This document shows positions 54,387 through 64,000 of a DNA stretch of 64,000 bases, piece after piece. The notes below the pieces were generated by a model. That model was not told where the DNA came from and did no database searches. It saw nothing but the letters and a program-made list of their open reading frames with translations. Source of the stretch: Micrasema longulum (taxonomy: Eukaryota; Arthropoda; Insecta; Trichoptera; Brachycentridae); the NCBI GenBank assembly GCA_022494885.1, contig JAGVSM010000516.1:1-64000 (forward strand), in the 5' to 3' direction. Numbering within the stretch: position 1 is the stretch's first letter; each line of letters opens with the position of its first letter. The position numbers and the translations under genes were made by a program.

Positions 54387-54825
54387 TGTAAAATTCATGT
54401 CTCACTAGGGCCCAAAGCAGCAAAATTTTGAGTTTTGAGAATAGGTGTCTCAGAAGAATTGTAGGTGTGCGGTGGTTTGACTTTGTGAGGAATGAAGTAA
54501 TAAAAGAACGGACGCAGAAAACTCCGGTGACAACTATCATCAAGCGAAGGCGATACGGTCGGCTTGGCCATGTGCTGCGGATGCCTCCTGAGAGCCTTAA
54601 CCACGCTTGCCTACTTTACAAGGCATCAGGTTTTTGACGTCCTGGTAGACGTTCACTGCTGATTGTTCGTTGGCAGTTCATGTCAGAACTAGAGAACGCG
54701 ACCCTGACTTTGGAGGATGCACAAGAGCTAGCAGCCGACAGAGATGCTTGGAGGATCTTTGTGGACATTATATGCTCCAACTAGGGAGCGGACATGGAAT
54801 AATGAAATGAAATAAATGTTGTGTT
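54387..54825 (+). pseudogene. LINE-X C-terminus with nonsense mutation (unit B copy)
   Basis: It is the same ORF as at 44696-45052, but the frame stops after 69 codons (54428-54637), where CGA of unit A is TGA at 54635-54637 (GGTTTTTGACGTCC against GGTTTTCGACGTCC). Downstream, the same frame stays readable to ADRDAWRIFVDIICSN. Its Trp in DAW is the usual family residue, where unit A has Cys. This suggests unit A also carries a private change. Confidence 0.75.
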
Positions 54826-54829
54826 TTTT

Positions 54830-55365
54830 ATTCGTTATGTAATGTTTGTAATGCAAATATTGCATTGGCAATGTCCAAATTAATGGAAACTGACTGTGGA
54901 GATATCTGGCATTCTAGGTCAGGTGAGACGATTTTCTGTTTAAGATCCTCCTTAGCTGCCATTGTAATCACAGTATTCGTTTTAATCATTAACAAATAAA
55001 TACACAATTAATAAAATCAAAAGTACCGGTATAAGTGTTTCAATAGTTTTTTCAAAGATTGCACTCCAAATATATATATATTTAAAAAAATTAAACACAT
55101 ATTTAATGTTGGTTTATTTTCGGATAGTAGCATAAAATTGATAATTTTCTTTCTTAAATTATGTGTTACACTTTCATAAACTTCAAATTCGCAAGTGGAT
55201 TTTTATTTTTTTTTTGAAAAATTAAATCTCAAAATGACAACATTTTACAACATATCAATATTATTTACCACTATTAACACAGAAATAGCATTTACACAAA
55301 AAAAAAAGAGATTGTTTGTTTATCACTTTTTTTTATTTTGAACATTGAATTTCTTAATAAAGATA
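54830..55365. other. Unassigned AT-rich part of unit B
   Basis: Counterpart of 45095-45630, with nothing recognised. Confidence 0.5.
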
Positions 55366-55369
55366 CCAG

Positions 55370-55455
55370 TTTCAAAAATGTCGTGAAAGCAATGAAACCG
55401 ATCACTGGATATTCTAAAGTTGTAGAATTAGGTGTCACTCGTCTTTTATATCTTT
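55370..55455 (+). repeat. Repeat K (unit B, plus orientation)
   Basis: AATAAAGATACCAGTTTCAA and GTGAAAGCAATGAAACCGAT match the unit A copy. Confidence 0.5.
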
Positions 55456-55844
55456 AGTTTTTTTTTGTTTATTTTATGCACTTTTAACCACTTATTTACG
55501 AAAATTGAGTGAATAAGATTTTTTCACATTATGTTCAGTTGACAATATGGGTGTGCATATGTATATATATAACCTCATTTGCAAACACATGATTACTTTG
55601 TTTTTAAAATTAATAAAATTGAATATACATATTATGTACGAGTATATATTATGTATGTTAGTGTGGTGAAAAACAAAACGTTAAGTAAATACGTATTTTT
55701 TGCGCAAAATATTGAATTCAATTTACAACTGAATATTCAAATAAATATATTCGCTTCCGGTAGTTCAACAGATATCCTAATTATATTTCCTAAAGTTGCT
55801 AATTTGTTCAATATTTAACTGATTTTTCTAGCTGTAGCCGTATG

Positions 55845-56035
55845 TGGTCAATTCTTTAGAGTCCACTTTCTGTAAAGTCAGATTCTGAGCTGCCCTACCA
55901 TCTTTCAGGAGGTCTTCCACGAGGGCGAGTCCTTTGGGGCTGATTATGCAGTCCAATATAAGGGAGTCTGGTGGTGTCTTTTGTTTGGATATGACCATAC
56001 CAGTTCTTTTTTTGATTTCTACTCCATCTTCCGAT
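55845..56035 (-). mobile_element. RTE-like LINE C-terminal remnant (unit B copy)
   Basis: Counterpart of 46185-46395. The 'WYGHIQTKDTTRLP' and 'RGRPPERW' readings are retained on the minus strand, with indels near 55860. Confidence 0.55.
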
Positions 56036-56171
56036 ATCCTAAACCTAACTAAGCTCTCTAATTTTGGTGTATCTTTTGCGATTTCTAATCGGAATTCGTG
56101 TTGAAACTTAACTGTAAATCAGATCAATATATTCAAATATATTTATCAATATATTTACCAAATGGCTTAAT

Positions 56172-56480
56172 TGATGTACCATAGTTACTGGAACAAATGG
56201 CATTCAATGTTCCGATCCGCTGGTTGCGAAATAATAATGTGCTGATCCTTGATCCTATGGCTTGCATGCACCAGTGTCGATTGTGTCGTATTGTAAACTC
56301 GAGATAAGATCTGGACTTTTTTGGTGTAAGTCTTTATCGATTTGAAAAATTACTAAGATAGACCGGATCTTGTCTTGAGGTAGTAATTTTTATTTTTTCC
56401 TGTATTTATTATAAGAAATTGTATTTACCATCGATAGAATGGACTGCATAAGTCCATCAAATAAATAAATGAATATGTTT
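56172..56480 (+). mobile_element. LINE 3' end with TAAA tail (unit B copy)
   Basis: Counterpart of 46535-46858. CATAGCACAAA is lost near 56253. The tail is TCCATCAAATAAATAAATG. Confidence 0.5.
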
Positions 56481-56484
56481 AAAA

Positions 56485-56980
56485 AATAACATCACATACC
56501 TTTGCAAAAATGTCGTAATAAAATTAAAGCCATGTTTTTAAGGTAAAGATACAGAAATTATCGAAATAAACTATTTTTCACGTGAATAAAATACCGAAGT
56601 CAACTTTTGTAATATTCATGCTTTTATAATATGTACTTTAATCGTCAAAATATTGATTATTTGACAGTTTTTTTTAGATTTAAATTATTTCCTTACAAAA
56701 GTCATGACGTTTCGGAAATTGCACAATCACAAAATTTTGTTTCCTTAACATTTCGTTCAATGCGACTCCCGTGGTTTATCCTTAAAGGTACAGAATTTAC
56801 CAATTGAAAATTGTTTCTGATTCAATTGACTGTTCTGAATTACAATCCAAGATTTTAAACTATTGATTGTTTTATAAACCAATAAATGAGTAAAAAAAAG
56901 TAAAATAATCTACTCCGTATTGATTTGCTTATTTAAAACATTATTATTTAGGATTATAGGATAATAGGATTATAGGAGAT
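56485..56980. other. Unassigned part of unit B
   Basis: Counterpart of 46862-47335. A 15-bp local duplication (GGATTATAGGATAAT) lies at about 56951-56975. Confidence 0.45.
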
Positions 56981-56984
56981 AAAC

Positions 56985-57578
56985 TCAATTAAATTTATCA
57001 ATATGTTTCTTTTTGGGTGATACCGTGTGTGTTGGATTTGTTCCGACGTTTCGCCTACCATTGCAGGAGCCATCTTCAGGGAAAGTGAGTGTTTTGTAGA
57101 AAAAAGTATGTTTATAAGTACTAGTAATTTGTACCGAGTCGCAGTTGGCATCAGGCCCATTTCTATTCGTTTTTGTAGTATGTAATAGTGGGAACCATGT
57201 TGAGTTTAATTTAAGCCCGTCGTCTTAATTTATGTTATAAACAAAGACGACTTTGACGCCGTTGTATTTGCTTATGCTTTTTTGCTTAAAAACATACACA
57301 AAGACGATGGGCTTAAATTAAACTCAACATGGTTCCCACCATTACATACAAAAAAAACAAATAGAAATGAGCCTACTGCTGACTGCGACGCGGTATAAAT
57401 AACTAGCACTTAAACACATACTTTTTTCTACAAAACAGTTACTTTCCTTGAAGATGGCTCCTGCAATGGTAGCCAAAATGTCAGCACAAATCCAACACAT
57501 ACAGTATCACTAAAAAAAGAAACGTATTAATAAGAGTGACCGTTAAAACCTTCGCACCTATTCAATTAAATTTATCAC
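56985..57578. mobile_element. Foldback element with flanking direct repeats (unit B copy)
   Basis: TCAATTAAATTTATCA at 56985-57000 recurs at 57562-57577, a 16-bp candidate target duplication. The inverted arms start with AATATGTTTCTTTTTGGGTG at about 56999 and are matched by AAAAAAAGAAACGTATT near 57510-57530. The inner blocks GACGTTTCGCCTACCATTGC and GGGAACCATGTTGAGTTTAA are also mirrored. No ORF of its own was recognised. Confidence 0.7.
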
Positions 57579-57579
57579 T

Positions 57580-59105
57580 AAAATGTTCGTGAATAGATAT
57601 CCGTCATTTTTTAAAAATAAATAATCAAAGAAATCGATTTCTTATTTTCATATTATTTTTTCGATGTTTCTATACAAACAAGCAAACTTTTCACGGTGCC
57701 CCAGTCATGTTTGATCTAATTTTAGACACTTTTGATATAAGATTTTACAAGTCGGAAATTCCGCCTAGAGAACCGGAAATAAGATACATCTTTCGGGGGA
57801 AAAATATTCCTTCTTCTCTATAAATGTCCGGCACTGAAGCCTTGATTAAATGAGACCAGAATAAATATGAAAAAGCTACATCCAATAAAATGAAGTAAGT
57901 GAATTTCGTGATTTCAATTTCTGCATTATTTGTTCTTATTCCTCGAATGGAAGATTCCTTTGAAAAATCCAAGCATTTTTGGCAACCGAGCGAAACGCTG
58001 AATAATAGTGTTTATTTTCAACTTTCGTAACACTCACTCTGAAAATGAAATTATGAAAATAAACATTTCTCGGTTCTCATATTTTCTGAAAGTTCGGTTT
58101 TCACCAAGAACAAATATTTTTCGACAGAACTCGTTAACGTTTTTCTATTACTATTGTGCTTTCTGTGAGTTGTAACGATAAGAGTTTTCACTAAAATAAA
58201 GCGTTCAGGTGACAATCACTAAAAATGCTTGTGTTTAACCGTGGCCATATAAAACGGATTTTTTGTAAACATTTATTTTAAACACTTTTTTAATTTTTTT
58301 ACGTTTAAATCAAATACATTTTTTTGATAAGTTTTCTTCTTCTTTTTTGTGTATCATATCAAGTTCCCTCGACCTCGACTATCACTTGAGAGGATGTGTT
58401 CCTGTTCTGAGCAGCTCTAAGTAGCGCAACGCCTCGACTATTGTAATCCCGTCCAGTCTCGTATATTCCGGAGCCAAGTCGACCTTCTGTTTGGCTTTAT
58501 ATAACTAGTTAATAAGTCAGCACCAGTCTGTCTATACTTTTGATTTTCAAATTACATTTGGTCAATCAAATGCTTTACATTCTACGATGTATCCATATTT
58601 TGAATTTATCTATTCGGATTTATTATTTCTTAAATAATATTTAGTTTATTTTTATGAAAAGTAATATAATTCAATTAAATGAATGTATTTCATACTAATT
58701 ACAACATACTATGGAAGGTACAAGAAGCAAACGTTAGAATAATTAACAAAGATAAAACACATAGAACAAAATTATCAATCATCTTCATAAAAAAAATGTT
58801 CACGTATCGAAATCCTATTAATGATTGCCACACTAAAAGAATTAAAAATGTAATAAATGAATTTAATTAAATTTTGTACAGAAAAAATATTTTATTTCTA
58901 AACAGTGCAGTTGCAGCAAAACACTATGGAAATAATTATCTCAAAGATCCGCGAAATTTAAAATTGCAGGTTTATTTGTATACAATGTTCAATTATGAAA
59001 TAGAATCCACTAAACTGTTTATCTCTTTTGTAATTTAGAATACCCAAAAATTCAATAGCCGATTAACATACCTTTATACCATCGCTATAATTATCATATC
59101 TGGGG
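57580..59105. other. Unassigned part of unit B
   Basis: Counterpart of 47925-49465. The minus 75-codon frame at 57745-57972 matches the unit A frame with one residue change, as expected of neutral recent duplicates. Confidence 0.45.
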
Positions 59106-59107
59106 CT

Positions 59108-59583
59108 CAATCACAAATGACTATCGACGTGCTAAAAAACGTGCTAAGTATTTGAGCGATCACAACGAACAATTATAAACACGCTGAAGTGCTCGCGGTC
59201 GCGTTGCAAAACGCCAAACGCCTTCAACAATTGTTTCGTTTAATAGCTTTCTCAATTTGATTCAAAACAAATAAATAGCATGATAAATTGTGAACAAAAA
59301 TAAAACTAAATTATTTTACGTACAGTTTAGGAATATATTCCATATTTAGAAGGGTAAAATTCAAATATGTGATTGATTATGCGTTGCAAAACGTAAATAT
59401 TTTGAATTTTGACATTTAATATTAGGTGTTGCCAAGCATCAAGTATGACAATATTAAAAAATATAATAATCCCGATCGATAACTTCCACGGATGTTTCAT
59501 TGTGACCGCGCGTACGATAAACAACCACGGTGAAAAATTGTTATCACGCCGCTAATTAGCACGTCGATAGTCATTTGTGATTG
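59108..59583. mobile_element. 476-bp TIR element (family E, unit B copy)
   Basis: Same length as the unit A copy, with perfect 28-bp terminal repeats at 59108-59135 and 59556-59583. Confidence 0.75.
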
Positions 59584-59584
59584 T

Positions 59585-60185
59585 GCTGCTGGATTTTTAA
59601 AATGCGCCCATTGAGGACGCTACTTATATGACAATCATTTTAGAATGATAGACCCGTCAAAATAGATCTTCACAGGTCCCAGTGACGTCAGGAGCTTATA
59701 TAACGCTCACTCCCACTAAGAATGATCGACTCTTTCAATAAAACTAAAAAAAAAAATTAAACTTGTGAAATCGCGATGGAAATTCTTCGCAAGCAAAATG
59801 TATAAATATTAATTTCTTTACTTTTATTTTTATTATTTTTTGTAATCATTTATATTTACTTCCTCTTATTACTTTTTCCAATCGGTCATTTTTTATTCTA
59901 GTTCCTTTAACCACAGCAAACTCTAGTTATATTATGCTTCATATTAAATTTTACATGTACTCGGTATAATTATTTGTGATTACTTTGTATGTATTATGTA
60001 TTATTCAATTTTCGTTTGATTGTTGATTTCAATAAATTAAAAAACACGCCTTCAAGACCAATGTGCTTTTATTTATTATTTTATTTTATTTAATTTTTAA
60101 TTTTTAAAATTAATTTCATTAGTTTTTTATAATAAAAAAACCTTAATACCATTTTTTATATTTAAATTAGATATTTGATTATGCC
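59585..60185. other. Unassigned part of unit B
   Basis: Counterpart of 49950-50555, AT-rich, with nothing recognised. Confidence 0.45.
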
Positions 60186-60189
60186 TAAA

Positions 60190-60475
60190 CTTTGCCAATT
60201 AGAGACCCTGAAATCAATATAAAAAATATTCTTTCAAGAACTTACAGACACGGTATCGAATAATGACAAAAAAATGAACATTCAAATAATACAAGATAGG
60301 CTTAAATGTAATATTTACAAATTCAAAAACAAGGCATAGACGAACACGATTTATAAATCAGGGACTTTACAACGTTTTACCCGAGGAAATAAAAAACAAG
60401 AAATAGTCAGCTTTTGCTCTTCTAACCAAACAGTATTTTATAAGTTAAAAAAAATCGTATTTGATATAGATATTT
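60190..60475 (+). mobile_element. LINE C-terminal remnant (unit B copy)
   Basis: Counterpart of 50560-50835. The LYNVLPEEIKN reading is kept, and GGCATGGACG is changed to GGCATAGACG upstream, creating a stop in that frame. Confidence 0.5.
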
Positions 60476-60479
60476 AATA

Positions 60480-61080
60480 CATGCAGATTCAATTTAACAA
60501 CTTGTACAATCTTACAATAATCCGTAAGGTTTTTTTTCTGTAGGATTTATTAAAAATAATAAAATATAAAAAATATTGAAAAACAAAAAAATATATACAG
60601 TTCACAGTGAATTGAGTGGCTTCCAACATAGTGCCCTTTTTCTGGATCTCACAATGTTTTCACATAAATTTTATCCAAAAGAAATAAGTTTCTCTCTTTT
60701 TTCTGCTCCATATGACTTAACCAATTAAAACAGAATCGGCAATTTGTATGAATTATTAACAGGTTTATGATATTTTTGGAATGAGTTACTTATTAATTAA
60801 CTGATTATTATTTGTATAAACTGGTATATCGTTTCGTTCCTCGTTTGAAACAACCCACTTACTATTTATAGTGATTATACAAAGGTAATATACGTGCTAT
60901 ATTAGGTAATTTATTGGCTTCTGAAATACGAATAAACGTAATTACCTAACACGTTTTTGGAAAATAATTGCCGAAACTAATAACACGATTAGATATTTCA
61001 CTAATAGGTTTGCTGCAAACCGTCTAATTTGCTTATCAATTAATTTAATCATAAACTTTGATAATAGATGCGTTGTATAA
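60480..61080. other. Unassigned AT-rich part of unit B
   Basis: Counterpart of 50840-51480, with nothing recognised. Confidence 0.45.
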
Positions 61081-61164
61081 TTTTCAATTATGTACAACAC
61101 CTGAAATAGTGTATTTATTTCAAGATTGTTTTGCGTAATTTCATAGTTTTACCTATGCATCATT

Positions 61165-61420
61165 ATCCTCATTCCCTTTCCGCACCAAATGGTGCATAGG
61201 GCACTGTATTGGTACACCAATCGCAGCAATCTTGATCATTTTTGTTACATGAAGGTAAGATGATCAGTCTTACGGTTCAGGTGCCAGTCCAGGGACTTTG
61301 AAATATTCTAGTGTAAAAACACATTTTTAAATAATATTGCATCTCTACCATGTCGGGAATCGAACCCGAGACATTTTGTATGGTAGCCAAACGCGCTGAC
61401 TACTACACCATGAGGGCGAG
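61165..61420 (-). mobile_element. SINE-1, simple form (unit B copy)
   Basis: On the minus strand the head with CATGGTGTAGTAGTCAGCGC and GGTTCGATTCCCG is followed by AGAATATTTCAAAGTCCCTG, CTGAACCGTAAGACTGATC and the ATGGTGCGGAAAGGGAATGA end. It lacks the mosaic duplication of unit A. Confidence 0.7.
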
Positions 61421-61487
61421 CTAACTTTATACTATGATTGTTTAAGAAATAAATTGACGAACAATACTTAAAAACACAAATTTTGAA

Positions 61488-61570
61488 TAATCAGTTACCG
61501 GTTTCATCGCTTTCGCGACAAATATCTTTATTGAAAAATTAAATGTTTTTGTATAAAAGATTGAAAAATG
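61488..61570 (-). repeat. Repeat K (unit B, minus orientation)
   Basis: Counterpart of 52005-52090, with CAGTTACCGGTTTCATCGCT. Confidence 0.5.
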
Positions 61571-61744
61571 AACGATTTGACTATCGCTTAAGTCGATATG
61601 AAATATAAATATGATTGGTGATTTTTTCTAAAATTATCTTATACATTCCTTGGACTGGTGTAAGCATAAGACGAATTATGTATAGTACGAATAAAAGCAG
61701 ATTTGCCTCGACTGAAGTTCCAAAATTCCAATGCACTGCAGTTA

Positions 61745-61882
61745 TGAGCACGAAACGGTATACTAATTAGCAGTTACTATATAGTAAACCGTTTCGCGCT
61801 GAACGGTTTACTATTTGATGCGAAACGATTTACTGTTCGATGCGAAACGGCTCACTATTTAGTAAACTGTTTCGTGCTCATC
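61745..61882. repeat. Palindromic GAAACGGTTTACT repeat cluster (unit B copy)
   Basis: Outer arms TGAGCACGAAACGGTATACT and AGTAAACTGTTTCGTGCTCA are kept exactly. The inner units differ: GAACGGTTTACTATTTGATG here against GAACGGCTAACTATTTGATG in unit A. Changes therefore fall inside the units. Confidence 0.75.
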
Positions 61883-61884
61883 AT

Positions 61885-61985
61885 CATTTTCCGATCTTTA
61901 CTATAGGGTACGGATAATTTATGTTACTTGTAAGGTATGGCGATGAGTCTTAAGTTTCAGATGCCAGTCCAGGAACAATAAAATC
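61885..61985 (-). mobile_element. SINE-1 body fragment (unit B copy)
   Basis: Counterpart of 52405-52505. Confidence 0.45.
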
Positions 61986-61987
61986 GA

Positions 61988-62620
61988 CGGCCTCTACATA
62001 CACCATCAAAACTGCATATTGCGAGGTTTACAGCAAAGTCCAAATAAGGTTGATTATTTTTTAAGAAGCTTTTAAATATCGTGGGTATACTAGCAAAAAG
62101 CTTCAACTCTCAAACACCTGTTTTGAGAAATCAAGCATTTAAGTTTGGTTCCAATTTTACTCTTTCATATCTTATTTCAATAAAGTAAGATGTTAAGTGC
62201 TCATTTAAGAACATGTTTTTAATTTTTTCCGTTTCTTAATTTTATATGAAGTAAATATTAGGTTATTTAAAGCTTTTAGCCTGAATACGATACCGGGTAT
62301 ACGACTTAACCTTAAATTTATTTTTTAAACTACAGATATTTGAAATTTAATATGATTTAGTGTATTTTGCCAGTTTGCAGAGCGTTAAAAACTTTATAAA
62401 ACAGCATCATTAAGTCAAATCTGCATATTTTCGAGTTAACGTTTTTTGCCAGAATACCCTCGATATTTAAGTATATGAAAGCTTTTTAAAACCGTTTCTG
62501 ATAACTTCTTTACAAAATATCAAGCTTTGATTTTGTAATTTTTTTTCTTCTATACAACTCGCAAAATGCAAATTCAATAGTATTCGTAGGGACCGTCATA
62601 ATTTTGCACTGTGAACCACC
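61988..62620. other. Unassigned part of unit B
   Basis: Counterpart of 52508-53140. From about 62220 onward it is nearly identical to unit A. Confidence 0.45.
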
Positions 62621-62624
62621 TTTT

Positions 62625-62720
62625 ATTCTAATTAAATACCCACCTTGCCAGAAAGTGAACACAAGACCCTAAGCGAGGTAGCGAACACGCCAAATAATTA
62701 ACTACGAGGCGGACTCATAT
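62625..62720 (-). mobile_element. Degenerate SINE-1 head (unit B copy)
   Basis: Counterpart of 53145-53240, identical over most of its length. Confidence 0.45.
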
Positions 62721-62728
62721 TTTTTTAA

Positions 62729-62953
62729 TTGAATTTTTCAGGATTTTCTCTAAGAAATAGAAACATTACCTTTGGAGATACGATACCTCACAAAGAGGTT
62801 CACAGAATCTGTAATATAGGAGACGAAAGTATGCAGAAAAGATGGTTCCGGAGATACCACGTTGAAAGGATGAACCCATGGAGGATTCCCGAGGTCGTGA
62901 TGCAAGAGACTCTAGAGGGTCGTATACCACCAAAAAGATGGAAAGAAAGTTGA
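62729..62953 (+). pseudogene. RTE-like LINE C-terminal fragment (unit B copy)
   Basis: The 74-codon frame is identical to the unit A frame except for His at residue 22. It has QKRWFRRYHVERMNPWRIPE and GRIPPKRWKES near the end. It is truncated at both sides and not expected to be functional. Confidence 0.6.
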
Positions 62954-63072
62954 ACATCTGCATCATTGGACCAAGATTGAGTTTCTGTCTTAACAGATCG
63001 CAAAATCTATATAAGAAGTATTTTTAAGTGAGAGTATGAATTAATTTCAAAAGAATATCAGAAGGATGTAGT

Positions 63073-63635
63073 GGTGGTGATTAATTGCTCCAATACTGTT
63101 ACGTGTGGAAAAGCGAAGGTTATTTAACTTTCAAGTTTCTATCAGTTTAATTAATTTCACGTTTGCTCAAAAGATGACGTAGGCCTGTTTGTATACTCTA
63201 TAAATACTACATGTCATTAGCCACGTGGTAACCCGCTTATAACGCGAATATATTATACTCCAATGCACACCCCTCCCACCCATAACCGTGCTTAGACACA
63301 TATTTACATTGAAATAATGTATTACGTTTTAGTAAATACGTTTAGAGATAAAATTAGACGATCCGCTCAGCGTATACGAGACACGTAGTGTAACAGTGGA
63401 CTTTCGGATTAAGGTAATTCTAGTATTCAAAATGAATATTGAACTTCAATAATCAGTAAATTTATAAACAACTAAAAAGGATAAAATTATACTGAATGCT
63501 TTTAAAAGCGATCTCTGCAAACTTTTTTTGTCGGGTAGATACTCAAATTTTAAAATTAGTGCAACATGAAAATTGTAAAATCCTCATCCTGGACCCTTAT
63601 TTCTCCAGCTGCAATTGATCTCTTTCATCGTCATC
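63073..63635. other. Single-copy sequence right of the duplication
   Basis: Similarity to unit A stops at 63072. No gene or repeat was recognised here. Confidence 0.5.
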
Positions 63636-63639
63636 ATCA

Positions 63640-63770
63640 TTCAATGTCTGCTCCCTAGTTGGAGCATATGGTATCCGCAAAGAGCCTCTAAGTATCTCTA
63701 TCGGTTGCCAACTCATTATCGTCCTCCCACGTCAGGTTGTCGTTTTGCGTGTAGCGATGAAGAACGTTAT
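63640..63770 (-). mobile_element. LINE-X 3' end, diverged copy
   Basis: On the minus strand, GAGTTGGCAACCGATAGAGA, then ATATGCTCCAACTAGGGAGC and AGACATTG, match the end of the LINE-X ORF (ELAADRDA..., ICSN, stop) at 44990-45065. The protein reading has an in-frame stop in place of the Trp/Cys codon after the DRD block. Confidence 0.6.
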
Positions 63771-63771
63771 T

Positions 63772-64000
63772 ACTTATCCATAATATAATTTGAATCTAAG
63801 AAATTGAATTTATAAGTATATAAATAATTAGACCAAATTTTTAAAACTTGGAAAAAAGATGGAATTTCGTATATACATATTTGATTAAAACCAAAAGTAG
63901 TTTTTTTATTCTGATTCTTTAGCATAGAAGATTTCAACAACGCAAAATAATAATATGGTACGAGAAAAAATAGAAAAACTAATTTAAATAATGAATACAA
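63772..64000. other. Unassigned window end
   Basis: The minus frame at 63770-64000 runs off the window edge, is hydrophobic and low-complexity, and carries no recognised domain. Confidence 0.4.

Larger units (their letters stand above)
53593..63072. repeat. Tandem duplication, unit B (about 9.48 kb)
   Basis: It starts TAATTAATTTATCGAGTCTA and ends GAAGGATGTAGT, then continues into unrelated GGTGGTGATTAATTGC. It aligns to unit A in the same orientation along its whole length, with few substitutions visible per line. It has the empty site for the RT insertion and the simple form of the SINE, so it probably preserves the older structure. Confidence 0.9.

Noticed and set aside
57016..57110. Hammerhead ribozyme in the foldback arms (minus-strand CTGAAGA...GAAAC)
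   Set aside because: The CUGANGA and GAAA core boxes can be found, but stem II pairs only with bulges and no stem III or cleavage triplet arrangement was evident.

Overview
This is eukaryotic genomic DNA, very AT-rich, and most likely from an insect or other arthropod. The inference rests on the dense mix of Jockey/CR1-like and RTE-like non-LTR retrotransposon (LINE) pieces, tRNA-headed SINEs and many short terminal-inverted-repeat (TIR) elements. I found no host protein-coding gene that I can support, and no convincing functional tRNA, rRNA, CRISPR array or operon. Almost every recognisable coding stretch is retrotransposon reverse-transcriptase (RT) sequence, nearly all of it 5'-truncated and broken.

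Left part (1-28 kb): scattered LINE 3' ends (about 2.8-3.1, 9.2-9.6, 11.1-12.1, 13.07-13.76 and 18.8-19.4 kb). The best-preserved RT frame is a 464-codon minus-strand ORF at 6.77-8.17 kb. That LINE sits inside a TIR element (family A), which also occurs at 1.76, 17.8, 20.6, 24.6, 31.4 and 42.1 kb. Other non-autonomous families seen more than once are family B (TIR like GAGGAAGTTCAGTG; six copies, one nested in a family A copy and one in a 702-bp TIR element) and family G (a short hairpin-bearing repeat). Single TIR elements lie at 12.4-13.05, 21.6-22.4 and 26.8-27.5 kb. Three tRNA-headed SINE families are interspersed.

Middle part (28-42.8 kb): 28.0-30.0 kb is the least repeat-loaded stretch and contains locally GC-rich DNA (28.7-29.1 and 29.3-29.5 kb), the best place to look for host exons or regulatory DNA. 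Older LINE remnants follow at 32.4, 36.7, 38.3, 38.8, 39.8-40.7 and 42.6 kb.

Right part (42.8-63.07 kb): a head-to-tail tandem duplication of a TE-packed block. Unit A is 42807-53592 and unit B is 53593-63072, followed by about 0.9 kb of single-copy sequence. The units are nearly identical by eye. They differ by a 1,053-bp RT fragment present only in A, an 80-bp LINE tail only in A, a mosaic duplication of about 130 bp inside a SINE in A, and a CGA-to-TGA stop in a LINE C-terminal ORF in B. Each unit carries LINE ends on both strands, a foldback element of about 0.5 kb with about 16-bp flanking repeats, a 476-bp TIR element, a SINE and an unusual palindromic repeat cluster.

No pathway links these sequences. 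The window is best read as intergenic or intronic, transposon-dominated DNA. All family names are tentative because no database search was possible.
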